From positions 31,859,032 through 31,923,031 of the forward strand of contig NC_080420.1 in the NCBI RefSeq assembly GCF_029873635.1: a DNA stretch of 64,000 nt, in the 5' to 3' direction. A program made the translations under genes and the position numbers. This document shows, piece by piece, positions 22,565-33,721 of the stretch. Numbering within the stretch: position 1 is the stretch's first letter; each line of letters starts with the position of its first letter. A model generated the notes under the pieces. The model made no database searches and had not been told where the DNA came from. It was given only the letters and a program-made list of their open reading frames with translations. Source of the stretch: Malania oleifera (taxonomy: Eukaryota; Streptophyta; Magnoliopsida; Santalales; Ximeniaceae).

Positions 22565-23656
22565 ATGGATCCAAGGGGCAAAGGCGTGGATGAAGGAGGA
22601 GGAAGCGAAATAGGAGCTTCCAGCGGGGACGAGATTGACACCTCTCGACTGTTATGAGGAATAGCTCCTCAGGTTAGGGAAGAAATGAGACAAGATTTTG
22701 GGGGAACAAGCTATCCACTTGTGCACCAGGGTTGCATCATTGATAAATTTACCCATCTGAAACCTTCATCTTTTGAGGGTGGTACCAATTTGATTAAGGC
22801 TGAGATGTGGATGCAAGATATGGAAAAAATACTGGCAGTGTTGAATTGTACTGAGGATGAGAAGGTTCTCTTTGCCACCTTTAAACTGGCCAGAGAAGTT
22901 GAACGGTGGTGGCTTGCGATGAAACTATTGGAGGAACAGCGAGCGGTACCTATAGAAATGAGCTGGGGTTGCTTCAAGCAGGTCTTCTACGACCGATATT
23001 TTCGCGCCACCACTAGGAATGCAAAGGCGGAAGAATTTTTCAACTTGACTCAGGGACGCCTCACTGTTCAGCAGTATGTTGCTAAATTTCTACAACTATC
23101 TTGTTTTGCTCCTTCTGTGGTTCCAGATGAATATCAGAAGACGAGGTGGTTTGAAAGTGGCTTGAATCAGAGGATTCATAAGCATATGGTGTGTCTACAG
23201 ATTCAGGATTTCATGGAATTGGTGGGGAAAGCTACAGTGGCATATTCAAGTCTGCAAAGGGGTATAGAGGCATCAGAACGAAGGAAAAGGTCAGTGTCTC
23301 CATGTTCCCAAAAAAATGTCAGACAAGGGTCGTGGAGGGGAGATAGAGATGCAGCAGGCCAAGGGTCAGAAAGAAGTGATCGAGGACGATAGGGCGATTC
23401 GTCACGCCCCCACTGCCCTAGATGTAATCAGCGGCATTGGGGAGAATGCCAGAGTAGGAGTGTCATATGCTATAGATGCAATAAGTAGGGTCACATAGCT
23501 CGGGAATGTCAAGAACCGCCGAATAATGCACCAGCTCGAAACAAGAATCAGAACCAAAGGAACAACCCGGTGCCTCGTGGCGGCGGTGCCCTAGTGCGTG
23601 TCTATATGTTGGGTACGCCTGAAGAGGGCAACACTAAAGGACCAGGTAATATGTTT
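22565..23656 (+). pseudogene. Gypsy copy C Gag
   Basis: One frame runs from ATG at 22565 (MDPRGKG, as in copy B Gag MDLGESS) through the whole Gag with three stops only: TGA at 22655, TAG after DRGR at about 23389, and TAG inside the second knuckle at about 23488. The longest open part (22685-23392) includes the capsid motifs AREVERWWLAMKLLEEQR, YDRYFRATTRNAKAEEFF and LTQGRLTVQQY. Knuckle motifs CPRCNQRHWGEC and CYRCNK-stop-GHIAREC follow. The frame is interrupted at 23657 by an inserted LTR. Confidence 0.9.
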
Positions 23657-25459
23657 TGTTGGCGTAGCTAGGCTTACAACTCTTGATTTTGATGATAACA
23701 AAGTAAGGTTATCTAATTTGTTTCCAAATGATATTATTTCAGGCAAAGATGATTTCAGTAATAAAAAGGAAAATTTTGAAAGCTCAAACTTCAAATGTCA
23801 TATCTTGAAAGCTCTCAAGGATCAAGGAACATGGAAGGCCTTACATAAATGCAAGTGATCCATAATGAAAGCTCAAGATGTTTTGAAAGATCAAAGATCA
23901 ACGACAAAAAGAACTCAAAGCAAAGAAGTGTCAAATTTATTTTTAGAACAAGCTTTGTAAGTACTTCAAGTTGATTCAAGTATGAATTTTCATTTTGAAG
24001 CTCATTAAGCAAAGACATGCTTAGAGACCTTAAGTTTTAAAGTCTTGGAACATATTTTCAAAGAAAAACAAATTGAGATTCTAAGTCTAAATTAATAAAG
24101 AAGAGAGAAATCAAAATATCTTGAAATGAGGAAATATTGGTTGACAGACGACTGTCTATCTATGGACAGCCGACTGACATATTAAAGGATTTTAATCAAG
24201 TAGACAAAAGTATGACAGACGACTGTCAGGTACTTGATAGACGACTGGCAGTGCAAAATGAGATGACTGTGTAGGTTTTGTCAAATGATTGCCACCCTTC
24301 TGGTTATTTTTAAAAACTTGGCTGTTCAGTGACAAACGGCTGCCACCCTGATGACAGGCGACTGCCACCTTACTGTTGAAATTTCAATTACTTGAAGCCC
24401 AAATTAATATAAAACTTAGACCTTACTCCAAGTAAACTTGGGGAACAAGTTAGAAACATTTCTACATCTATAAATACCCTCAAGTTACATTGATTTATAC
24501 ACCAAGAATTCAATTCAGCAATCAAATTCTCTCTCATGCATTTTGAATTTCTAAAAGCTCTTTGTTGCTCACAACTTCCATGAAGTTACTAAAGTCTTGC
24601 TGATTTTCTCACTGAGATTGTGCTTCAAATACTAAATTCTTTCATCTATTGAAAGAATCCTATGGTGAAAATTTTCTAAAGCTTTAATCTGAATTTCCTA
24701 TTGTGAATTTTATTGAAGTACATAGTTTTTTATCTGTGCTAATCAGCTCTTTGAGGAGCAAATTCTTGTACGCCTTGTTTTAAATTTTTGTAGCAGATTG
24801 ATAGACGGTTCGAGTGTTGAATCGTTGGACTAAACAAAGGAATATTGTTTGGAGAAGGCGGGCTCTAGTCTTAACCAATGAGTGTTGTAATCGGTATTGT
24901 TCCTCTTAGTAAAGGAACAGTGATAGTGAATCCTTTGGTGGTTTTTCCAAGGGGACGTAGGCTGTGTTGAAGCCGAACCTCGTAAAACCTTGTGTTCTTC
25001 TCTCTCTTCCCTACTCTTTACTTTTCAACAAAGTTTATAAATTGCGTGTATACTTTGTAAAACTCTAATTCTAAGTGTTTGGTTGTTAAATAGATCGGAA
25101 GGTAATTTGTTTTGGTTTGATCAGCATTGATTGCGGAAACCGAAAGGGACTACGTTGATTGATCATCCTTAACTTATTAAACTGAAAGTTTATTTAAAAG
25201 TTGAATATTAGGAAGAAGTGTGTTTGTGAATATTAACATAAGGCTTATACACAATTAGCAAGTTTTACATATTGATACAAGGCTATTGTTATAAAAATTA
25301 AGTGGTTGATTATTTTATTTTGGTTGTGATTACTCTGAATCAATTTTGTGATTGTGTTTGAGCATTGACTATTGTTATAACACAAAAGTATTAAAAAAAA
25401 GGAAATAAAATTTTTAAATCCCAATTCGCCTCCCTCTTGGGAAAACTATTTCAATTTCA
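23657..25459 (+). repeat. 5' LTR of the Sirevirus-like element
   Basis: About 1.8 kb, from TGTTGGCG to TTTCA. It has a TATA box TATAAATA at 24469-24476 and an array of GACAGACGACTGTC palindromes upstream (24143-24366). The right edge is set by the primer site and may be off by a few bases. Confidence 0.8.
24143..24366. promoter_or_regulatory. U3 palindrome array (GACAGACGACTGTC type)
   Basis: 14-bp motifs with GACAG and CTGTC arms start at 24143, 24165, 24214, 24236, 24331 and 24353. They form three pairs, each exactly 22 bp apart. The perfect palindromic arms are in the first and third; the others are diverged. The array ends about 100 bp before the TATA box. Confidence 0.7.
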
Positions 25460-25461
25460 AT

Positions 25462-25474
25462 TGGTATTAGAGCC
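25462..25474 (+). promoter_or_regulatory. Primer-binding site of the Sirevirus-like element
   Basis: TGGTATTAGAGCC matches the initiator tRNA-Met primer site with one C-to-T change. Confidence 0.85.
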
Positions 25475-25515
25475 TAGTTATAGTAATTTCTAACAAGAAA
25501 CTATAAAAAGATCAA

Positions 25516-26038
25516 ATGGCAAATATAGGAGTAGCACCCTTCTATGAAGGCCAATCCTCAACCCGACCACCAATTTTTTGTGGACATAATTATACCTTTG
25601 GAAAAAAGAGAATGCAAATATATCTCCAACACATGGATTGGAAAGTTTGGGAAGTAGTTATGGATGGAGACCTAATTCCCACTAAGATAGTAGATGGAAA
25701 ACAAATTCCTAAAGAGAAAAAGGATATGACCGATATAGACTATAAGATGCTCCAAATAAATTCAAGTGCTATAAATGTCTTATATTGTGATTTAAATGCC
25801 AATGAATTCAATAGGATCATGGTCTACAAAACGGCTAAAGAAATATGGGACAAATTAGAAGTAACATATGAAACAATAGATGTTAGAGACAATGGGATAG
25901 TTATGTTAACAAGTGAGTATGAAGCATTCAAAATGAATTCAGATGAAACAATCTCAAGTATGTATACCATATTTACCCACATAATAAATTCCTTAAGTGT
26001 CTTAGGAAAGACTTACATTACCTACGAAATGATGCTTT
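25516..26038 (+). pseudogene. Sirevirus-like Gag N-terminus
   Basis: A 174-residue frame begins MANIGVAPFYEGQSSTRPP and continues with FCGHNYTFGKKRMQIYLQ, WKVWEVVMDG, TAKEIWDKLEVTYE and SDETISSMYTIFTHIINSL. These fit the UBN2-type capsid of plant copia elements. The usual W in NYxxWKxRM is G here. Similarity ends at YEMML followed by TAA, about one third into a normal Gag, so the frame is truncated. Confidence 0.88.
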
Positions 26039-26040
26039 AA

Positions 26041-28112
26041 ATGTTTAAATAGTGTCTCGTGCATAAAATTCCAAACCTTTGTGTACACTATTGTTATACT
26101 AAAACTTGTAGAAAAGCTAGCCATGTTAAAAAATTTCATGGTTATGCCCAAATCTATGTTTAATATATATATTACTTTAATTGGGTATTATACGATAATA
26201 TTGGTTATAGCATAAGTAATTTGTGAATCCCCTTCAAATGGACAAAGAAGGTTTATTAGTTGAATAATTATTAATGCTATATGTGCTTCAATATATATTT
26301 TAAATATAGCATATTCCTTTTTGTCCATCACACTAAAGTGAGGCCTAGGGAATTAATCTTATGCAGGATATGATATAACCCTAAACTCACATTGAAACTT
26401 AAACGCTTAAACATATGCATACGCACTGAACGCTTACAATCCATTCTTCGCTTAAATGTCGTATTTAATAGATGATTTATTTTTGCATATTCTATTATTT
26501 GAAATGGATGTCACTGTCCATTGTGTGCCAAATGCTTTATTATTTGATGGATAGTTTAAAGCTGAATTAAAATGGATTTTATGCTAATTTGAACTGAATT
26601 CTTACTATCCATTCTTTGCTTAAATGGAAATTTCATTTAATGGACAAATACTTCATTTTCATTTATTAGCTTTACTGAACTGCATGCTTGAACTAGAACG
26701 CCAACTACATGGCTAATACAGTAACTTATGTATTGCATGCTGGCAGTGGATCTAAGAGTTGCATAGTGATTAATATGAATGCCACCTACAAAGCTGATGC
26801 AGTGATATGTGAATTGCATGCTATAGAAACTACTAGGATATCTAGTGCATGTATTTGTGAAATGCAGGTTGGAAAAATGTTCTATTTATAGTTAGCATGC
26901 TGCCGAAATTTCGTTTGATTTTTTCCGAAATAATCAAAATCCATAAACCATGCACTATGATGATTATGATTTGATGCATGCTAAAACTTTTTTTTTTATG
27001 TACAATCTCAATTACCTTTGAATTTTCCTAGGCTCTCTAAGTTGCACAATTGTATGCACTTAAGAAAATCTAGTTCATGGACACCATTTGGCCCTAATCC
27101 TTGGATTGTGAACTTCATGTAGGACCCAAATGATAAATAATCATGTTGTAAAATTCAAGTCCATGTAACTAGGGTAAATACATGACATTGGGTTTGTTTT
27201 AATTTGTAACACACACATTGAGTATTTTGAGTGGTGTCATCCTCATATTGAACCCCTGTTGCATAATTCTTGAGTATAGCCTTGATTGACTATTGTGTAT
27301 TAGATTGTAATGCAATACATCATGCATATATACTAAATGTTTAATATTTTCTGCATACTAAAATCTTTTGAAAGATGAATATATGTTGAATGATCTTAAA
27401 TGAACATCATCCTTGAACCAAAATGTAAGTATGTATGCATGCAAATGTACATGGGAGCATAAGGTCCATCCTTAGAGAATAAGAATTTAAAACTACCTGC
27501 CCATGGACTCATATGCATCATTTGCTTATTGTTTTTGTTTTTGAGTCCGAATGGTTTTCTGTAATACTTTGAACATCATATCCTATCTCTACTAAATCAA
27601 TTTTGATATGGATTGTCCTGGTATGCATAAACACCTTGCATGACTCAATTTCAATTTTTTGGTGCATGTGTGTTATGAAATATTTTACTAGTTGAATACA
27701 AATGGTTTAACATATATCCAGTAAAAATAAGTTAAATGATTTAAATTTGTTGCTTATACTGCTAATGAATTTTTCATAATTAGTAGTATAAGTAGCTAAA
27801 AGCATCTAAGCACATATTCAAATTAATAAGGGGAGCATTTGAAAATGACTTTCTATCTTGTTATGCTCACCAACAATTTTGGCTTAGATCTGTTTTGAAA
27901 TTTTATGTGGCTTGTGTACTTTAAAGCATGATAATTTTATTGAAAATCTTAAGTGATAACGTATTGCTTGCCATAATAAAATTTGCCATATGATCTTATT
28001 CTAAAATTTCAAATATTTTTTGGGATCTATATGATTGGTTTTTCTAGTTATAATTTGAAATGTTCTTAAATATTCACCAGAAAAATGTTGCTTGCTTGAA
28101 CTTCATGTTAAA
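26041..28112. other. Degenerate, unassigned stretch
   Basis: AT-rich, with stops in all frames and no recognisable domains. Around 27830, AATAAGGGGAGCATTTG resembles sequence found near the 3' end of Sirevirus coding regions. It may be degraded internal DNA of a Sirevirus into which gypsy copy B was inserted at 28112. Confidence 0.4.
28108..28112. repeat. Target site duplication, left (TTAAA)
   Basis: TTAAA directly before the left LTR; identical to 37161-37165 after the right LTR. This shows that both LTR edges are placed correctly and that the element has not recombined with another copy. Confidence 0.95.
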
Positions 28113-30124
28113 TGTAACGACCTGCTTAATTTACCATATTATAATTTTTTTCCATAATGATAATATCCTGGTAAACCATAACCCACCTGGACCCTAAGTA
28201 CTAGGGGTAACCTGAAATTCATCGCCATTACCTAAGCAACAAGAAACGTGAAATCATATACAATCAAAATACCGTACAACCCAATACCAGAGTTTACTAC
28301 AATTGTCAAATAAATATACACATCTAAAAAATATCCAAAATAGTCCTAGGGTCGCCACCCAAAAATCTTTCTAACCCTAGCAAGTACTTACCCTACAGGT
28401 AAGGTAGGACTATCGAACACTAGCGCTGCGGAGCTTTATCCGCTCTTCTATCTTAAGCTCCTAAAATGTCATATAAGTTAGGGTGAGACACCTCTCAATA
28501 AGGGAAGATAAACTAATACCAGTGTATGGCAATATGTGTATTTCCGTGTTATACATATAATAGTATATAAACATACTTGGTGAAACTATCTGTATCATAT
28601 CTAGGAAAAAACATGTATACAATCATATCATGGTAGAACATACTAGATTTCCATAAACATAATTCATCTCATATAATAATAATACCAATACATCTCTGAA
28701 AGGTTAGCTGGCTGGTGTCATGTCTTATCCCCATATGACTGGGTTGTGCGGCCCGAAGGCGGGATTTGATAATGGTTGGTCGACCACTGCCAAATCAAAA
28801 GCAAAAGTCTGTAAGTACAATGGGTCTACCTCTACTAGTCCGTACACCAAGGGTGCCAACACTCCAATAAACCACATCGACTACCATCCTCCTGCTACCC
28901 CGTACGGCTAGCGGTAGCACTAACATATCATGATCGTGACCATATAGCTACGGTACCGTGCTCGTGTAAGCCAAAACCAAGTCAATCAGGTTCTGACATC
29001 ATATAACATATTTCAAATTGTGATACATTGCTATTCCATTATAATAATTGTCAAGTCAATATCATCATATCACATTTCATAACATAATATGAAAATCTTC
29101 TACCCGTACGCCGGCATTTCGTATTTTATTAATCATGGTTCGTATGCCGGCATATCATATAAAAGGCTCGGTCCATACGCTGGCATATCATGTAAGAACA
29201 TCATCGGCCCGTACGCCAGTATATCATAGTAAAACTTTGTATCATTTAATATTTTTCCAAAAAACAGTAATTCATAATAAATTATACGCAGGCCACACAA
29301 AATGGGTATTACACATATTTAAAACATATTATCATTTACAGCAGTATTTTCCCAAATATAATGCAAATATATATATATATATATTTATTTATTTTTCTTA
29401 AATTAAATGTTATAAGATTATACATATATTTTCATGAAAACAACTAGTTTAGTTTATCCTCTTACCTGATTCCTGAAAAACCCCTAAAGTATATCAGTCC
29501 TGCACCCGCAGGGTTCCCCGTTTAACACCTTGAAATCAACATCTCTCAGAACAAAACTTCAGTATTTTCTTGACTACTACAATTCGTACAACTGCAGAAA
29601 ATTCAAATACTAAATAAAATGTCTACCTTAAACTTGGGATGGAATTCAAGCTAGCCCTACCGACGATCCATTCCGGCAGACTTGTAGAGAACTTCACCAG
29701 GAATGTCGTGGCGGCTTCGGATCATTGATCCAGTGAAAAACGGACTCAAAAACCTAAAGAGAAGGGTAGGGAACTGAAGAGGAGAGAGAATGAGAGATTT
29801 GTGCGTGCATTTTTAGTCAAAGATGAAGTTTAGGCCTATTTATACGTTGACTTTCGTCGACGAGCCACGTCACTTCATCGATGAGGTCAAGAAGTATATT
29901 CGTTGACGAATATTTACTCCTCGTCAACGAAATTCAGAACTGCGATAAAATCCTCTCGGTATCTTCTCGTCGACGAGACACGTCCCCGTCAACGAGCCCC
30001 TCATGTGCTCTCATCAGCGAATCCCCTGTATTCGTCGACGCGTCCTTGTTTAAATATTAAAATTAAATTTCCTTTTCCCCCTTCTTTCATTATTTAAATT
30101 CCATAATTTCTTCAGGTCACTACA
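28113..30124 (-). repeat. 3' LTR of gypsy copy B (left on the plus strand)
   Basis: A 2012-bp LTR running from TGTAACGACC to GGTCACTACA. It has a TATA box at 29837-29844 (minus), U3 palindromes starting 9 bp away (29854-30041), and about four minisatellite units around CCCGTACGCCGG (29102-29230). Confidence 0.95.
29854..30041. promoter_or_regulatory. U3 palindrome array, copy B left LTR
   Basis: Decamers start at 29854, 29875, 29900, 29921, 29967, 29986, 30011 and 30032. Pairs 29854/29875, 29900/29921 and 30011/30032 are 21 bp apart; 29967/29986 is 19. The first linker is GCCACGTCACT, with an ACGT core as in copy A. Confidence 0.7.
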
Positions 30125-30378
30125 TTCTCCCCTCTTTATAAAATTTTGTACTCGAAATTTGCTATTCATATGATTTATCATCCTTTAAAGGAAAAACAGT
30201 CTACTTATTTTATTACTTACTCTCACTTATGGCGGAGGAATACTGTAGTTACATTTCAAGTTCTAGGTACACATATAAAATAAAATTTCCCCCAAAACTA
30301 AAAGGCTACTTACTAACTAAACTATTACATGTACCTGCAAAAGAAATATTACCTAACTACTTACATTTTACTCGGTTA

Positions 30379-30787
30379 TAACTAATCTCTTGGAGCAATT
30401 GCGAATATTTCTGCATTATCTGTTCCTCGAGTTCCTAAGAAGCTTCTTTTATTTTGTGATTTCTCCACAAAACTTTTACTAGAGGAACTTCTTATTACGC
30501 AATTCCTGCTCCTTCCGGTCCAGAATCCGCACTGGTATCTTCTTATAAACTAGTGAATCACTAAGCTCTAATTCACCATAGATGATTACATGAGAAGGAT
30601 CTGGAACGTATTTCCTTAACATGAAAACATAGAATACGTCGTGTATCCTGGACAATACAGGTGGTAAAGCTAACCTGAAGGCAACTGGCCCCACTTTCTC
30701 TAGAATATCAAATGGTCCAATGAACCCAGGGCTAAGTTTACCTTTCCTCCCAAATCGCATAACCCCTTTTAACGGAGCTATCTTCAA
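30379..30787 (-). pseudogene. Gypsy copy B integrase C-terminus and chromodomain-like tail
   Basis: The minus-strand frame (30787-30479) contains RFGRKGKLSPGFIGPFDILE, GPVAFRLALPPVLSRIHDVF and RKYVPDPSHVI, then PVRILDRKEQELRNKK. The next bases (30480-30379) continue in another frame as VKVLWRNH with ELEEQ after it, the core of the chromovirus chromodomain. Such a domain is thought to steer insertion toward marked chromatin. A frame change near 30480 separates the two parts. Confidence 0.87.
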
Positions 30788-31460
30788 AAACCCATGATCA
30801 CTAATATCAAACTCTAACTTCCTGCGGCGGTTATCAGCGTAACTCTTCTGTCGGCTTTGAGCTGCACTGATTCTATATCTGATGAGTCAAACCTTTTCAC
30901 ACGCTTGCTAAACAAGCTCTGGTCCCATAACTTGCCACTCACCTATTTCATCTCAAAATTAAGGAGAACGACATCTCCTACCATAGAACGCCTCAAACGG
31001 TGTCATGTCAATGTTGGTCTGATAACTATTATTATACGCAAACTCCACCAGCGGCATAAATTGGGTCCAACTACCCCTAAAATCTAGCACACATGCTCGA
31101 AGCATATCCTCCAATATCTGTATCATCCTCTCAGTCTGCCTATCTGACTGAGGATGGAATGTCGTACTAAAAGATAACTGAGACCCTAGGGCTTCCTATA
31201 AGCTCCTCCAAAATCATGACGTGAAACGCGGGTCTCGATCTGACACTATAGACACTGGCACCCCATGAGAACGGACTATCTCCTGAACATAAATTTCTGT
31301 CAAACGGTTAAGGGAGTAACTGATCTTGATAGGAAGAAAATGGGCAGTCTTAGTTAAACGATCTATAATCACCTAAATGACATTCTGACCATGTGACGCT
31401 GACGGTAACCCTGATACAAAATCCATAGATATATGATCTCATTTCCACTCTAGGATAAAA
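30788..31460 (-). pseudogene. Gypsy copy B integrase core, broken
   Basis: Pieces can be read in several minus-strand frames: near 31100-30960 WTQFMPLVEFAYNNSY, then MTPFEAFYGRRC, and near 30860-30788 QSRQKSYADNRRRKLEF. These are the second half of gypsy integrase, after the catalytic Glu. Stops and frame changes are frequent. Confidence 0.8.
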
Positions 31461-31465
31461 AGTGG

Positions 31466-31750
31466 CTATAACTGGCCCGCTGGCCTCTGGTGCTCAGCTT
31501 TTATCTGCTGGCGCATCAAATACTGTGCTACATACTCGGCAATCTCTTTCTTCATACCATTCCACCAATAAGACTCTCGTAGATCTCTATACATCTTCGT
31601 ACTGTCGGGATGAACTATGTACAAAGATCTGTGAGCCTCCTTTAAGATGGTCTTTTTGATGTCAGCATCGGCAGGAACACATAATCTGAAACGGAATCGC
31701 AACGCTCCGTCATCTGCAATACAGAATTCCTCCCCCTGACCATTCTGCAC
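31466..31750 (-). pseudogene. Gypsy copy B RNase H-integrase junction with damaged zinc finger
   Basis: The frame carries RFRLCVPADADIKKTILKEA followed by HRSLYIVHPDSTKMYRDL and YWWNGMKKEIAEYVAQYLM. The integrase HHCC finger needs two Cys where the family has CLTCQQ. Here the same place reads YLMRQQ, so both Cys are gone (to Tyr and Arg) while both His remain. Confidence 0.85.
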
Positions 31751-31817
31751 TCTGACTAATGTCTGCTAATTCTAAATCGTCATTCTGAGCAACTTTAATC
31801 CTTTCTTGCATAGTAGG

Positions 31818-32207
31818 CTACACCACCAGACTGACAATACATACTTGAGGATCATTCTCAACCAACTCTATACCGAGTCTCTCCAGACCCATCATGATTG
31901 GATACTGAATCTCCATAACTACCAACGATGATCCCACAGACTTCCTGTTCAATGCATCAGCTACCATGTTTGCTTTTCCTAGGTGGTAACTGATGGTACA
32001 ATTGAAATCTTTAATAAGTTCCAACCACCTTCTCTGCCTCATGTTCAGTTCCTTCTGAGTGAAAAAGTACTTTAAACTCTTGTGGTCGGAGAACTGCTTG
32101 GAAGCAGACACTACCACTCTACCATGCTGCATCAATACACAACCAAGTCTCTTCAAAGACGCATCACTATAAATAATATAACCCTCACCCCCTAACGAAA
32201 TGATCAA
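31818..32207 (-). pseudogene. Gypsy copy B RNase H with internal deletion
   Basis: The frame reads [20 protein letters not shown], then VVVSASKQF joined directly to [20 protein letters not shown]. In copy A, 36 or so residues lie between these blocks and include DLELAA with the catalytic Glu. Here they are absent, an in-frame loss of about 110 bp near 32090-32100. The remaining part ends [19 protein letters not shown]. Confidence 0.9.
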
Positions 32208-32267
32208 TATTGGTGTCGTGACAAGCCTCTATTTCAATTCCTGAAAACTCTATTCACATCTATCGTC

Positions 32268-32811
32268 TCATTCAAATCTAGTGTTCGTCCTAGTCAGTTG
32301 TGTTAGAGGTCCTGATAGCGCTGAGAATCCCTTAACGAAACGACGGTAATACCCAGCTAACCCCAAGAAACTCCTGATCTCCTGAACGTTCCTCGGTCTA
32401 GCCCAATTTACTACCGCATCAATCTTACTAGGATCCACAAAAATTTCATCCCTTAATATGACGTGCCCCAAAAACACAACCTTCTCAAGTCAGAATTCAC
32501 ACTTACTGAACTTAGGGCATAACTTCTTTTCCCTGAGCGTCTGTAAAACTTGCCTCAAATGCGTCTCATGTTCCTTATAACTCCTCGAATAGACCAATAC
32601 ATCATTAATAAAAATAACAACAAACTGGTCCAAGTATTGGTAGAAGACTCCTTATCAAGTCCATAAATACTGGAGGAGCATTCGTCAGACCAAAAGGCAT
32701 AACAAGAAATTCATAATGCTCATATCTGGTCCTGAAAGTCATCTTTGATACATCTTCCGCTTTCACTTTCATCTGGTAATATCTTGATCTGAGGTCAATC
32801 TTAGAATACAC
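32268..32811 (-). pseudogene. Gypsy copy B reverse transcriptase, broken
   Basis: One frame (32811-32605) gives [20 protein letters not shown] and [18 protein letters not shown] frameshift then occurs at about 32655, and the catalytic box continues in another frame as FINDVLVYS. The first catalytic Asp is therefore Asn (GAT to AAT). A later frame (32477-32268) has [20 protein letters not shown] and [20 protein letters not shown]. The enzyme is inactive by frameshift and by active-site change. Confidence 0.9.
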
Positions 32812-33042
32812 CTGTGTACCTTGGAGCTAGTCAAATAAATCATCTATACGAGGTAGAAGATACTTGTTCTTGATTGTCACTTTATTAATTTCCCCATAAT
32901 ATATACACATCCCCATAGTCTCGTCTTTCTTCTTCACAAATAGAACTAGAGCTCCCCATGGGGATACACTAGGTCATATAAAACTCTTATCGAGCAAATC
33001 TTGCAACTGATTCTTTAATTCTGCCAACTCTGTTAGTGCCAT

Positions 33043-33721
33043 TCAGTAAGGTGCTTTAGAGATTGGCGCTGTACCCAGAAGCAGATCAATAGAAAATTCT
33101 ACCTCCCAATCAGGTCGCACGCCTGGTAACTCATCTGGAAAAACATCTGTAAAGTCCTTTACTACTGGTGTACTAGTGACCTTCACTTCATTCCTTATCA
33201 TTTCCTTCACAAATGCCACAAATCCCAGAAAGCCATTTAGGAGCAGTCTCCTTGCCTGAATAGCTGAAACTAATTGGGACGAAGATTGCACTCGCGATCC
33301 TATAAACTTAAATTCTGGTTTTTTCATAGGTCTGAATATTACTTCTTTCAAATGTAAATCTATGCTGGCGTAATTGCCTGCCAACCAGTACATACTGAAT
33401 ATTACATCGAACTCATGCATGTCTAACACTATCAAATCAGCAGACAAAATTTTCCCTTGAATATTCACTAGACAACCCCGGAATACCCTACTACACCTCA
33501 CTGTTGACCCGATCGGTGTAGTCACTAATAATTTATTCTCTAACAACTGTGTTTCTGCCCCCACACAATTTAAAATACCCCATTGACACGAACGAATGTG
33601 TGACTCCTGAATCAAATAATACAATAACTTTAAAAGAAAGCATGATAACCATACCTATCACCACTTCGCCGGCTGTCCTAGGATCACCCGGCGTCAGAGT
33701 GAAAACTCTGGCCAGAGCCAT
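33043..33721 (-). pseudogene. Gypsy copy B retropepsin and linker
   Basis: Two overlapping minus-strand frames: 33721-33533 holds VIVLFDSGVTHSFVS with an intact D-S-G active site. 33624-33043 continues with the flap and C-terminal part (VLDMHEFDVIFSMYWLA, consensus DVILGMDWL) and the linker SAIQARRLLLNG and DFTDVFPDELPGV. A frameshift near 33600 separates active site and remainder. Confidence 0.88.

Larger units (their letters stand above)
19839..23656 (+). mobile_element. Ty3/gypsy retrotransposon, copy C (5' part)
   Basis: Plus-strand order: LTR (19839-22162), primer-binding site (22165-22177), gag with zinc knuckles (22565-23656). Gag is related to copies A and B but clearly diverged. The body stops in the protein-coding region at 23656, where a Sirevirus-like LTR begins. 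No pol from this copy is seen in the rest of the window. Confidence 0.9.
23657..26040 (+). mobile_element. Sirevirus-like Ty1/copia element (LTR plus partial gag)
   Basis: It consists of an LTR (23657-25459), a primer site (25462-25474) and a Gag start (25516-26038). The LTR start with TTTTGATGATAACAAAG and the LTR end with CCCAATTCGCCTCCCTCTTGGG are typical of Sirevirus LTRs. Coding similarity stops at 26038. The element lies in the gag of gypsy copy C. Confidence 0.82.
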
